Assembly (NCBI RefSeq): GCF_003095375.1
Contig: NZ_QEHR01000006.1
Coordinates: 1-64,000, forward strand
DNA from: Marixanthomonas spongiae
Lineage (GTDB): Bacteria > Bacteroidota > Bacteroidia > Flavobacteriales > Flavobacteriaceae
Length of the DNA: 64,000 nt
Direction of reading: 5' to 3'
How positions within the stretch are numbered: the first letter of the stretch is position 1; each line of letters opens with the position of its first letter. The position numbers and the translations under genes were made by a program. Of the stretch, positions 46,395 to 55,462 are shown piece after piece. The notes under the pieces were generated by a model, which did no database searches, was not told the origin of the DNA, and worked only from the letters and a program-made list of their open reading frames with translations.

Positions 46395-47144
46395 TTAAAC
46401 TAATTCTTCTTTAATCCAGTCGTAACCTTGTGCCTCTAGTTTATGGGCCAGTTCCTTTCCGCCAGATTTAACGATCTTACCGCCCATCAACACGTGTACG
46501 TGATCGGGTACAATGTAATCGAGCAACCGCTGGTAGTGCGTGATCACGATTACTGCATTGTCCTTGCTCTTTAGTTTGTTGACCCCATTGGCCACCACTT
46601 TTAAGGCATCGATATCCAAGCCGGAATCGGTTTCGTCCAATATGGCCAATTTGGGTTCCATCATGGCGAGCTGGAAAATCTCGTTGCGTTTTTTCTCACC
46701 TCCGGAAAAACCTTCATTTAAGGAGCGGGATAAAAACTTGCGGTCTATTTCAAGCATATCGGCCTTCTCTTTTATTTTTTTTAGCATGTCGCTGGCGGGC
46801 ATATCGTCCAGCCCTTTTGCTTTTCGGGTTTCGTTGATGGCCGTTTTAATAAAGTTGGTCACCGAAACCCCTGGGATTTCTATGGGGTATTGGAAAGAAA
46901 GAAACAACCCTTTGTGGGCGCGTTCTTCAGGGTCGAGCTCAGAAATTTCAGCACCTTCAAAAACAATTTCACCTTGGTGCAGTTCAAACTCTTCTTTTCC
47001 TGCAATAACCGAAGCCAACGTACTTTTTCCGGAACCGTTTGGTCCCATAATGGCGTGGACTTCCCCGGCATTCACATCGAGGTCAATGCCTTTTAAAATA
47101 TCTTTTCCTTCAACACCTGCGTGCAGATTTTTAATTTGTAGCAT
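46395..47144 (-). CDS. sufC: Fe-S assembly ATPase SufC
   Basis: 249 residues. ABC ATPase motifs: Walker A GPNGSGKST, signature FSGGEKKRNEI, Walker B LAILDETDSGLD (the DETDSGLD form is SufC-specific), and H-loop VITHYQRLL. Drives conformational change of SufBD. Starts 2 bases after the stop of the lipoprotein gene 47147. Confidence 0.97.
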   Translation of the reverse strand: MLQIKNLHAGVEGKDILKGIDLDVNAGEVHAIMGPNGSGKSTLASVIAGKEEFELHQGEIVFEGAEISELDPEERAHKGLFLSFQYPIEIPGVSVTNFIKTAINETRKAKGLDDMPASDMLKKIKEKADMLEIDRKFLSRSLNEGFSGGEKKRNEIFQLAMMEPKLAILDETDSGLDIDALKVVANGVNKLKSKDNAVIVITHYQRLLDYIVPDHVHVLMGGKIVKSGGKELAHKLEAQGYDWIKEELV

Positions 47145-47146
47145 AA

Positions 47147-47560
47147 TTAACTTTTCTTTTCTTCTAATTTTATATCGTTTTTAGCGGGTTTGTCGCTAAC
47201 ATGTAAAATATCCTTTATGGTAATTACTTCTTCCCAAACTTCTTCGGTTTCGGCTTTTGGGTTGGGTTTTACCTCGCCGCTTACAATTACCGGAACCATA
47301 TCGTAAGGGTCCCTTTTTATGCTGGAAACCCTGTTGGCCAGTTCTTGGCTTTTTTCGTCTATGGTAACACCGTAGATAAAGTTGTTTCCTTTTAACACCG
47401 CTGCGTCGTCCGTGTAAATGAACTCCCCTCTATACGTTTTCACGTTTTCGTTGGCTGGGGAAACTGCTGCTTCTTCAGGATTTTTTTCAGTCTCTTTCTT
47501 TGTATTGTTACAGGAAAGAATTGTAGCCGAAAGCGCGAGCAGCAAAAGTATTTTTCTCAT
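47147..47560 (-). CDS. Small lipoprotein of unknown function inside the suf operon
   Basis: 137 residues. Signal ends ATILSCNNTKK (lipobox). The mature part is a beta-rich FIYTDDAAVLKGNNFIYGVTIDEKSQELANRV... with the tail KDILHVSDKPAKNDIKLEEKKS. It may be an OB-fold-like domain; no catalytic residues. Fits between sufB (34 bases) and sufC (2 bases), so it is certainly cotranscribed. No known role in Fe-S biogenesis. Confidence 0.75.
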   Translation of the reverse strand: MRKILLLLALSATILSCNNTKKETEKNPEEAAVSPANENVKTYRGEFIYTDDAAVLKGNNFIYGVTIDEKSQELANRVSSIKRDPYDMVPVIVSGEVKPNPKAETEEVWEEVITIKDILHVSDKPAKNDIKLEEKKS

Positions 47561-47594
47561 TATATACTGTTTTGGTTATCAATTTTTTGAAAAA

Positions 47595-49043
47595 TTATCC
47601 TACGGATCCTTCCAAGGAAATTTCCAATAGTTTTTGTGCTTCTACGGCAAATTCCATCGGCAACTTGTTCAACACTTCTTTGCTGAAACCATTTACAATC
47701 AAGGCAATGGCTTTTTCAGTGTCGATACCGCGTTGGTTACAGTAAAAAATTTGATCTTCTCCAATTTTACTGGTGGTGGCTTCATGTTCCACTTGAGCCG
47801 TTTTGTTTTTGGCCTCAATGTAGGGGAAAGTATGCGCACCACATTCATTGCCCATCAACAACGAATCGCATTGCGAAAAGTTACGGGCGTTGGCTGCACG
47901 GCTATTGATCTGTACCAAACCACGGTAACTGTTTTGTGATTTCCCAGCCGAAATACCTTTGGAAATAATGGTGCTCTTGGTGTTTTTACCCAAGTGGATC
48001 ATTTTGGTCCCGGTATCGGCCTGTTGATAGTTGTTGGTAACAGCAATAGAGTAAAACTCGCCAATGGAGTTGTCGCCCTTTAAAATGCAACTTGGATATT
48101 TCCAAGTAACGGCACTTCCGGTTTCAACTTGCGTCCACGAGATTTTGGCGTTTTTCTCGCAAAGCCCTCTTTTGGTCACAAAGTTGAATACCCCGCCTTT
48201 ACCGTCTTTCCCGCCAGGGAACCAGTTTTGCACGGTGGAGTATTTAATCTCGGCACCATCCAAGGCAACCAATTCTACCACGGCGGCGTGCAATTGGTTT
48301 TCATCGCGCATGGGAGCGGTACAACCTTCTAAGTAACTCACATAGCTGTCTTCATCGGCAATGACCAATGTGCGTTCAAATTGTCCTGTTCCGGCTTGGT
48401 TGATACGGAAATAGGTAGAAAGCTCCATCGGGCAACGCACGCCCTTTGGAATGTAACAGAAAGATCCATCACTGAACACCGCACTGTTTAAGGCGGCATA
48501 AAAGTTGTCTTTTTGCGGTACTACCGAGCCAATGTATTTTTTTACCAACTCTGGATGTTCTTTTATCGCTTCGGAAATGGAACAGAAAATAATCCCTTTC
48601 TTTGCCAAAGTATCCTTAAAAGTGGTGGTTACCGAAACGGAGTCCATAACGATGTCCACGGCCACCCCAGCTAATTTTTTTTGTTCGTCCAGCGAGATGC
48701 CCAATTTGTTGAACGTATCCAACAACTCTGGGTCCACTTCGTCCAAGCTGTCGTATTTCGGTTTTTTGTTGGGAGCCGAATAATAGGAGATGTTCTGGAA
48801 ATCGGGTTTGTTGTAATGAACGTTTGCCCATTCGGGCTCGATCATTTCTTTCCAGTAGCGGAAAGATTCCAAACGCCATTCGGTCATCCATTCAGGTTCT
48901 TCTTTTTTCTTCGAAATGGCACGAACAACGTCCTCGTTCAATCCCACAGGGAACGTATCAGATTCTATATCGGTATAAAACCCATATTCGTACTCTTTGG
49001 TTTCGAGCTCTTTCTTTAAATCGTCTTCGGTAAACTTAGCCAT
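47595..49043 (-). CDS. sufB: Fe-S cluster assembly protein SufB
   Basis: 482 residues, full length. Conserved SufB regions: [70 protein letters not shown], the Cys-rich [26 protein letters not shown], and [22 protein letters not shown]. The scaffold on which the cluster is built. First SUF core gene after the sufA-like gene (85 bases). Confidence 0.97.
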   Translation of the reverse strand: MAKFTEDDLKKELETKEYEYGFYTDIESDTFPVGLNEDVVRAISKKKEEPEWMTEWRLESFRYWKEMIEPEWANVHYNKPDFQNISYYSAPNKKPKYDSLDEVDPELLDTFNKLGISLDEQKKLAGVAVDIVMDSVSVTTTFKDTLAKKGIIFCSISEAIKEHPELVKKYIGSVVPQKDNFYAALNSAVFSDGSFCYIPKGVRCPMELSTYFRINQAGTGQFERTLVIADEDSYVSYLEGCTAPMRDENQLHAAVVELVALDGAEIKYSTVQNWFPGGKDGKGGVFNFVTKRGLCEKNAKISWTQVETGSAVTWKYPSCILKGDNSIGEFYSIAVTNNYQQADTGTKMIHLGKNTKSTIISKGISAGKSQNSYRGLVQINSRAANARNFSQCDSLLMGNECGAHTFPYIEAKNKTAQVEHEATTSKIGEDQIFYCNQRGIDTEKAIALIVNGFSKEVLNKLPMEFAVEAQKLLEISLEGSVG

Positions 49044-49128
49044 GTTTAGCTTCTATTTTTGTTTTGCCGTGTTTTGCTCGTTTCAGGAACAAAACAGGCA
49101 AATTGGTGTTATACTTAAATTAGTTGAG

Positions 49129-49458
49129 TTATAGCGAGAAACTTTCGCCACAACCGCAGGTACGGTTAGCATTGGGGTTGTTAAAGACAAACCCTTTGCC
49201 GTTCAATCCACCGCTGTACTCCAGCGTGGTCCCTACCAAATAGAGAAAACTTTTTTTGTCAATTGCTATCTTAACCTGTTCATCTTCAAAAAGCTTGTCG
49301 TTTTCCCCTATGGCATTGTCAAATTTCAGGTCATAAGAAAGGCCGGAGCACCCTCCGCTTTTAACGCCAACCCGAACAAAATCGTTTGCTATATTAAAGC
49401 CTTCTTCAGCCATCAACTGCTCCAGCTTTGATTTTGCGTTTGCACTTACTTTTATCAT
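49129..49458 (-). CDS. A-type Fe-S carrier (SufA/IscA-like)
   Basis: 109 residues with the HesB motif: GVKSGGCSGLSYDLKFDN and the C-terminal cysteines in RTCGCGESFSL. Start at ATG 49458 is preceded by a TATATTTG promoter (49486-49493). First gene of the leftward SUF run. Confidence 0.93.
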   Translation of the reverse strand: MIKVSANAKSKLEQLMAEEGFNIANDFVRVGVKSGGCSGLSYDLKFDNAIGENDKLFEDEQVKIAIDKKSFLYLVGTTLEYSGGLNGKGFVFNNPNANRTCGCGESFSL

Positions 49459-49485
49459 AAGATAGAATTATTCTAAATTAGGGTA

Positions 49486-49493
49486 CAAATATA
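49486..49493 (-). promoter_or_regulatory. Probable main promoter of the SUF run
   Basis: TATATTTG on the minus strand, 27 bases before the ATG of the A-type carrier gene. No IscR-like operator was recognised by eye. Confidence 0.5.
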
Positions 49494-49650
49494 AGGTAAA
49501 TACAACTGTTTACCATAGTAAGCCGTCAATTAAAACTTATGGCGTTATAGTTTTAGATAATAATTAACAAATTGGCTTGTAAAGGGTTAAAATTGAAGGA
49601 GGAAGCCGATGCTTAAGCTTCAAAACAATTTTTGAAATAAGACACAAAGA

Positions 49651-49690
49651 CCTCCAAGGATTCCAAAATCTTTGGGGGCTGATTTTTTTC
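49651..49690. terminator. Hairpin between mauG-like and SUF genes
   Basis: CCTCCAAGGATT and AATCTTTGGGGG pair over 12 positions (two G-U) with a 4-base loop, then a T tract on the plus strand. The pairing is better for a plus-strand RNA, while the gene that ends nearby is leftward, so its role is not certain. Confidence 0.4.
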
Positions 49691-49708
49691 TGATTTATAG
49701 GCTTATGG

Positions 49709-50812
49709 CTATTTGTTTTGAAAGTCCGGGTTATTGATGAAGCTTTCGTCCGATAGTGCCAAGAGGAATGCTTTAAGGTCTTGTTTGTCCTGTTCTGAAA
49801 GTTGCACGCCACCTTCGCCCACGGCTTTCATAAGTGGATCGATGGTTTCGGAATAGACCAGACCTTCGCTGTAATGATCGATTACTTCTTCCAGCGTTTC
49901 AAAACGGCCATCGTGCATATAAGGAGCGGTATAGGCCAAGTTTCGAAGCGAAGGGGTTTTAAAAAGCCCAAACTCCCTAGGATCGCCGGTTATGGCGCCA
50001 CGGCCTAAATCGTCAAAGGTTTTGTCCAAGCCATTGTTGTGAAAGTCATTATCGGTCCACAATAAGTTATTGGGCGGTGTGCCGTGGCAATGGAAGCAAT
50101 CGCCCCGTTCTTCGTCTTTATAGACATTGAGTCCGTTCTGTTCGGCTTGGGTAAGCTCGATCTCACCCCGCAAGTATTGATCATATCGCGAATTGCCCGA
50201 AATAAGCGTGCGCACAAACTGTGCAATGGCTTTTGACACCAGGGTGGAATCGATGGTGGACGTGCCAAAGGCTTTCGCAAAAAGTTCGGGATATTCCGGT
50301 GCAGCTTGTAGGCTCGAAACCGCATTGGGCCAAGTGTTGTGCATTTCAACAGGGTCTATAACAGGTTCTAAGGCTTGGTTTTCAAGCGAAATGGCCCGCC
50401 CGTCCCAAAAAAAGGTTTCCTTATGGTTCCACGCCAAGTTAAAAAGCGGCATGGAGTTCCGTCTACCTTCAACGCCATCAATCCCCGGACTGAATTGCCG
50501 TGAATCTGAAAATCCCTCTTCCTGAATGTGGCAACCGGCACAGGCCAAAGTGTTGTTACCCGAAAGAATAGGATCGAAAAATAATTTTTTGCCCAAAGCC
50601 ACTCCTTCTACGGTTTGGGGGTTATCTGCCGGGATGACCGGTGAATCTAATTTTTCCTGAAATAAAACAGGGGTTTGCAATGCCAATGGCGTGGGCTCGT
50701 AGCCCTCTTCTGCTTGTTCAGTTTTATTAGTTTCTTCTTTGGCACAAGAGCTTATTAACAGTGCGCATGCTACTGTTAAAACAAAGGTCGGTATGTTTTT
50801 GAAAACGGTCAA
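49709..50812 (-). CDS. Di-haem cytochrome-c-peroxidase/MauG/MbnH-family lipoprotein
   Basis: 367 residues. Signal ends LLISSCAKEE (lipobox). Two c-type haem sites: CAGCH (residues 91-95) and CFHCH (239-243). The conserved FFWDGRA after haem 1 and PYMHDGRFETLEEVIDHY after haem 2 fit the CCP/MauG superfamily. Members either reduce peroxide or oxidise a protein partner. It is coded 9 bases after an MbnP-like protein, which makes partner oxidation of the MbnH kind more attractive. Third gene of a leftward operon. Confidence 0.9.
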   Translation of the reverse strand: MTVFKNIPTFVLTVACALLISSCAKEETNKTEQAEEGYEPTPLALQTPVLFQEKLDSPVIPADNPQTVEGVALGKKLFFDPILSGNNTLACAGCHIQEEGFSDSRQFSPGIDGVEGRRNSMPLFNLAWNHKETFFWDGRAISLENQALEPVIDPVEMHNTWPNAVSSLQAAPEYPELFAKAFGTSTIDSTLVSKAIAQFVRTLISGNSRYDQYLRGEIELTQAEQNGLNVYKDEERGDCFHCHGTPPNNLLWTDNDFHNNGLDKTFDDLGRGAITGDPREFGLFKTPSLRNLAYTAPYMHDGRFETLEEVIDHYSEGLVYSETIDPLMKAVGEGGVQLSEQDKQDLKAFLLALSDESFINNPDFQNK

Positions 50813-50821
50813 ATGAATTGT

Positions 50822-51601
50822 TTATTCCTCTACAATGGTCGTTTCTCCCAAGCTAAAAACAGTGCGTCCATTTTCCGACATTTTGAGCTGGGCGCCAAAA
50901 TTGCCCATTAAATTGCTGTTCAGTTCGTTCAAATCCCATTCGTTTGGGTTTTTGAACCATTCGGCCACGTCCATTTTAATTTCATAAACAACGCCTTCTT
51001 TAACCGTTACGGTGCCTAAATCTACTTCAAAAGAGGTGTCTTGCAGTTCCAAAGCATCATCGGTTTTGTTGGCTGCCCGTATGGTGTGGTACAAATATGG
51101 GGCGACTGTACCGGTATTGTCGATAAACGTACCTTCCAATTGCATAAAATGATACCCGCCGCCAAGGTCTTCGGGCACGTTCCAGTCGGCACTGGTTAAA
51201 TCGGGGTATGCGCCGTCGATATTGTCTTCTTTTTCAAACCCAAAAGTAAAACTCAAGGTGTAGGTGCCTTCCTGTATTTTTTTGGCGGGTTTGTATTGGG
51301 TGTTGGTTGCTTCCCGGGCGTTAACCAAGTTATAGCCTTTTATAATGGTGCTGTCGCCGTTTTCATCGGTAAACGCGATGTCTGAAATCAAGTACCGTAA
51401 CTTTGAAATAGTCATTGTTTCGCCGTGTGCATTGGTGTATTCGGTGGTTTGATAATCGGCGTTGGTAATTTCATCGCCCTCCCAGTTTTGGGTGAAGTTG
51501 AAGGTAACATTTCGGTTTGGGTTTAAAACCGCTGCTTCATCTACATCTTTACAGGCCACTAAAACGAGTGCCGCAACGACTAACAAAATATGCTTTTTCA
51601 T
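50822..51601 (-). CDS. MbnP-like lipoprotein
   Basis: 259 residues. Signal ends VLVACKDVDE (lipobox). The mature sequence has the MbnP family pattern: VTFNFTQNWEGDEITNADY, then NAHGETMTISKLRYLISDIAFTDENG and a C-terminal beta domain with KMDVAEWFKNPNEWDLNELN. In methanotrophs MbnP carries a kynurenine made from Trp by the MauG-like MbnH and binds copper. The mauG-like gene starts 9 bases downstream, which is the same pairing. Copper binding here is inference. Confidence 0.75.
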   Translation of the reverse strand: MKKHILLVVAALVLVACKDVDEAAVLNPNRNVTFNFTQNWEGDEITNADYQTTEYTNAHGETMTISKLRYLISDIAFTDENGDSTIIKGYNLVNAREATNTQYKPAKKIQEGTYTLSFTFGFEKEDNIDGAYPDLTSADWNVPEDLGGGYHFMQLEGTFIDNTGTVAPYLYHTIRAANKTDDALELQDTSFEVDLGTVTVKEGVVYEIKMDVAEWFKNPNEWDLNELNSNLMGNFGAQLKMSENGRTVFSLGETTIVEE

Positions 51602-51619
51602 ATTAAAAATGATTTAGGG

Positions 51620-53008
51620 TTATTTAAGTTTTATCAATAATATATCTTCCACGCCACGGTTTTGCGGGATGTCTTTGTCATTGCTTTGAGTGCTTCCCAC
51701 AATAACATAGGAGCTTTTTTCTGCTTCAACGGCGCTTTGGGCAAAATCGAATGTTGAACCGCCGATTGTTATTTGAAATTGCATGCTTTGCTTATCGTCA
51801 ATAACCATTGCCAGCGCATCATTGTCTCCTTTATCTCCATTGAAATCACCGTCTGTACTTCTGGTGTTCCCGGTTATTATGAAGTTTCCGTTAGACAGTT
51901 GGGTGATGCCCCTGGCGCTTTCAAATTCACTGCCCCCATAGGATTGTTGTGACAACAGGGTCCCTTCGGCATCGATTTTCACGCCCCAAATGTCTGCTTT
52001 CCCAAAATTACCGCTAACATCTTCATCGTTACTGCGGGTATCGCCAAACATCATAAAGTTTCCGTCAGCAGTTGTTGTAGCGGCATATAAATTTTCTATT
52101 TGGGTGCCACCATAGTTTTTTCCCCATACCAATTCTCCATTTGCTGAAACCTTTACCACCCAAAAGTCGTAGGTGCCAATGTTTTCTGAAATGTCCACAT
52201 CAAAGCTGTCTGACGTCCCAAAAACGAGGTATGACCCGTCAGCGGTTTGTTGAACATCGTAAGCAGTATCGGTAAACGTGCCGCCAAAATAGTTTCTCCA
52301 TTGCAGTTCTCCTGTTGAAGAGAGCTTGATGGCCCAGTAATCACCTCCTGCATGTTGTGGAGACCTACTTGTTTTTCCTCCAGGCCGTTTGGAACCCAGC
52401 CCTCCTTCGCCATTGCTTGCTGAAACATCCAACACGCCTACCGCTATATAACCACCATCTTTTGTTTGTCTGGCTTTATAAGCTTTGTCGCTACCTGGAA
52501 AACCGAAACTTTTTTCCCATTGAAGATCGCCTGAAGCATTAAACTTTACAATCCAAAAGTCGTGAAACCCTTCGTTATTGCTCACATCACCGCCAGCACC
52601 TCTGCTATAACCAGATGCAATATATCCTCCATCGTTTGTTTTTTCTAAGCCAGTGGCAGTATCGTCTTCGGGACCACCATAGGTTTTGCTCCAGATTATT
52701 TCGCCATCGGGTTTTATTTTTAAGAGCCAGAAATCTTCATCGGTCGTGGTTTTATCGGTAATATCGCCATCGGTGCTTTGGGTCGTGCCGAGAACTACGT
52801 AGTTTCCGTCATTGGCCAAGACAACACTTACCGCTTTGTCCAACTCGCTGCCGCCATAGGTTTTTATATAATCTATTTCGCCTTGAAACTCTGGTGTTGT
52901 TTCTATTTCCTCTTCTTCTTCTCTTGGGGAATCTGGGTCTTTACAGGAAACAATACCAACGACTAAAAAAATTATGAGTATTTTGTAGGTTAAGCTATTC
53001 TTTTTCAT
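51620..53008 (-). CDS. Seven-repeat propeller lipoprotein
   Basis: 462 residues. Signal ends VGIVSCKDPDSPREEEEE: lipobox followed by an acidic run, as in surface-exposed flavobacterial lipoproteins. About seven repeats of some 58 residues follow the pattern YGG-(x)n-TxDGGYIxxGxTxS-DGD-...-DFWxxKxxxxGxxxW; the third contains a Gly/Arg-rich insert. This should fold as a seven-bladed beta-propeller. First gene of the operon with MbnP (18 bases) and the di-haem gene. Confidence 0.8.
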   Translation of the reverse strand: MKKNSLTYKILIIFLVVGIVSCKDPDSPREEEEEIETTPEFQGEIDYIKTYGGSELDKAVSVVLANDGNYVVLGTTQSTDGDITDKTTTDEDFWLLKIKPDGEIIWSKTYGGPEDDTATGLEKTNDGGYIASGYSRGAGGDVSNNEGFHDFWIVKFNASGDLQWEKSFGFPGSDKAYKARQTKDGGYIAVGVLDVSASNGEGGLGSKRPGGKTSRSPQHAGGDYWAIKLSSTGELQWRNYFGGTFTDTAYDVQQTADGSYLVFGTSDSFDVDISENIGTYDFWVVKVSANGELVWGKNYGGTQIENLYAATTTADGNFMMFGDTRSNDEDVSGNFGKADIWGVKIDAEGTLLSQQSYGGSEFESARGITQLSNGNFIITGNTRSTDGDFNGDKGDNDALAMVIDDKQSMQFQITIGGSTFDFAQSAVEAEKSSYVIVGSTQSNDKDIPQNRGVEDILLIKLK

Positions 53009-53335
53009 AGTGTTGTTTTACCTTGCCAGTTTGCAGAGCGACAATGTTTATCTTTCTTGTTTAATTTTCTTTTGAAAACCTAATTTATAATACGTTACCC
53101 TAAAACGGAAAACACTTCAATTTGTTTTATGTCAGAATATTTTTCTGAGTGTACGGGGCTTTTTCTCTTGTTCCTTGTTCGACTTGAAAACAGTACAAAA
53201 TCGATTGCGTTTGATTTATGCACTCTAATTATAAAGTATCGTTTTAAAGCTTTAAATGTTAGCTTAAAAGATTAAAAATCAGTATGCTATTAATACTCTG
53301 TGTGTTTTGTTTGGCGTCGATGCATTTCAAAAAAG
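53009..53335. other. 327-base gap between two leftward genes
   Basis: AT-rich. It holds the leader of the propeller lipoprotein operon and the end of the next gene. No convincing promoter hexamer, terminator, repeat or ORF was found in it by eye. Confidence 0.4.
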
Positions 53336-55252
53336 CTATTTTTTCACAATTTTCTTAGTTGCCCTTTTATTAATTGTTATAAAATACATTCCTTTTGAAA
53401 AGCTCGAGATATTTATTGACTTTGCCATAGCGTTGATGTTTTTTTCAGTGTACACCTTTTTTCCCAATATGTCATAAACCTCAATAAGTTCTATTGTGGT
53501 GTTTTCTGAAGTGACGGTAACTTTATCCGAAGCCGGTACTGGGAATATTTTAATACTATTTTCAAAAGAAATGTCGTTAATGGCTAATTCTTCCATTACC
53601 GTTAATTGAAAGGAACAGTTTCCTGTGTTTCCAGAAGCGTCTTCAGCTTCAAAACTTATGGTGTAAGTTCCTTCGGTAAGCTGTGTTCCTGGAGCTGGCG
53701 TTTGTGTAACGGTGGGGGTTTGGGTACAGTTATCTATTGTAAGCACCAATCCTTCTGCCTCATAATCAGGTAATGTATAAAAATTGGCTCCAGAATCATA
53801 TTCGACAGTGGTGTCTGCAGTACAGGTTATTGCTGGAGCTGTGTTATCTTCTATCGTGATTATTGCTGTGCAGGTATCGGTATTCCCGGAGGGGTCTGTT
53901 ACGGTTAAGGTAACAGTGTTCTCTCCTATGTGGGTGCAGTTAAACTCATTTTGGCTCAACGATAAAGTGAAAAAACCACTATTGTCGCTAGACCCTCCGT
54001 CCACTAATGCAGGATCTACTACTGTTGTTTCATCTGGGTTTAATGAAACGGTAATGTTCTGGCAAACTGCCACAGGATCTTCATTATCTGCGATTGATGA
54101 TTTCACCAAAAAGAAACCTTCGCTAATATCGCTCATAACAATATTTCCACTTGCAAAATAAGGGTACACATTCCATACACTTGAGGTGCTGGCGTTGTCG
54201 TTACTGGGGTATGTGTCAAAAAAAGCTTCTTCCACAAAATTTTCCCCTGCTATATCGCTTATGTCAATAATGCGTAAACCAGCTCTATAATTGGCTAAGT
54301 AAAATTTTTGCCCCAACACATATCCATTATGGTCTGTTGCCGAAGTAGGTCCTGAATATTCAAAGTGCAATTGTGGATTATCAAGGTCGTTTAAATCGAA
54401 TATTAAGGTACGTGTGTTGAAGCCGTAATCGATTTCGTCGATTTCGTCCCCTGCTATAAAATAGCGTTCGTCTTCTGTAAACCAACCTTGATGCGTATAA
54501 GAAACGTTGGAATAACTTATGGTCGAAATACTCTGTGGGTTTGCTTTATCGGTTATATCTACAATAACAATTTCGTTTTCATTACTGCCAACATATATTT
54601 CTCTTCCTGTATAATCTGTATCAGGGCCATTATAAATAACTACTTGTGCATCGTGGCTATAATAATCGTTGGAATATCCACCTTCCCCAACAGGATTTAA
54701 AGGGTCTTGAATGTTTACAAAATGAGGGCCGCCGTTAAATGTGCCTGTCCCTACGCCATAAGCGTATCCAGAGTCTTCATTAATAACTAAATTGTGAGCG
54801 TTTCCAAAACCATCGTAATGGGCATCTTCGGTGAAAGTTACTGGGGGAGAAGTTACGTTTCTTAAACGGGTTAAGTCAAAAACCTGCATGCCGTGCCCCG
54901 AAGCTTCACTTACTACAAAAGCATAGTTGTTATATACTTTAATATCGCGCCAGCTACTTGACGAAGTATGTGTTGGCAATTTCCCCAAATATATAGGGTT
55001 TATAGGGTCCGAAATATCAATAAAAGCAGTACCATTGTCCAGTCCCATAAGTGCGTATTCGGTGCCGTCTTGTGGATCTGTCCAGCCCCAGGAATCATTC
55101 CCGCTTCCTGCGTTCATTTCACTTAATGAAATATGGGATTGTAGGTCAATCCCGTCGCAAGGATAGGGGCCAGCCATGCCATTATTACAAGGGGTCTGTG
55201 CATGTAATTGTGTACATGCCAAAATTAAAAGCGTAAGTAGAATATTCTTCAT
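53336..55252 (-). CDS. Choice-of-anchor B / LVIVD-repeat protein with HYR-like domains and T9SS sorting domain
   Basis: 638 residues. Signal ends CTQLHAQ. A propeller of LVIVD-type repeats spans about residues 35-385 (AFIDISDPINPIYLGKL, IYVGSNENEIVIVDITDKANPQSI). Two HYR/Ig-like repeats follow (DPSGNTDTCTAIITIEDNTAP, EDASGNTGNCSFQLTV). The last 75 residues (KIFPVPASDKVTV... SKGMYFITINK) form a type A T9SS sorting domain, so the protein is exported through T9SS. Function on the cell surface or outside is unknown. Monocistronic. Confidence 0.87.
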   Translation of the reverse strand: MKNILLTLLILACTQLHAQTPCNNGMAGPYPCDGIDLQSHISLSEMNAGSGNDSWGWTDPQDGTEYALMGLDNGTAFIDISDPINPIYLGKLPTHTSSSSWRDIKVYNNYAFVVSEASGHGMQVFDLTRLRNVTSPPVTFTEDAHYDGFGNAHNLVINEDSGYAYGVGTGTFNGGPHFVNIQDPLNPVGEGGYSNDYYSHDAQVVIYNGPDTDYTGREIYVGSNENEIVIVDITDKANPQSISTISYSNVSYTHQGWFTEDERYFIAGDEIDEIDYGFNTRTLIFDLNDLDNPQLHFEYSGPTSATDHNGYVLGQKFYLANYRAGLRIIDISDIAGENFVEEAFFDTYPSNDNASTSSVWNVYPYFASGNIVMSDISEGFFLVKSSIADNEDPVAVCQNITVSLNPDETTVVDPALVDGGSSDNSGFFTLSLSQNEFNCTHIGENTVTLTVTDPSGNTDTCTAIITIEDNTAPAITCTADTTVEYDSGANFYTLPDYEAEGLVLTIDNCTQTPTVTQTPAPGTQLTEGTYTISFEAEDASGNTGNCSFQLTVMEELAINDISFENSIKIFPVPASDKVTVTSENTTIELIEVYDILGKKVYTEKNINAMAKSINISSFSKGMYFITINKRATKKIVKK

Positions 55253-55436
55253 TATTGAGGTATTAAATTATTGAAAGGGAAACTATGTTTTTCTTATTAA
55301 AAGGGTAAAGTTAATAAGGGTTTCCTAATCATGTGCTGCGAAACTACAAAAATTATTCGTTTAGCCAACTTACAATCAAATTATTATCATTATGGTGTTT
55401 TCAGGATGAAACATTCATTTTTTAATGGGTAACCCG

Positions 55437-55444
55437 TATTTTTG
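55437..55444 (+). promoter_or_regulatory. Promoter -7 element for thiL
   Basis: TATTTTTG, 18 bases before ATG 55463; overlaps the longer frame's TTG start, arguing for the later start. Confidence 0.45.
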
Positions 55445-55462
55445 CACATTAAAGCACAACTT

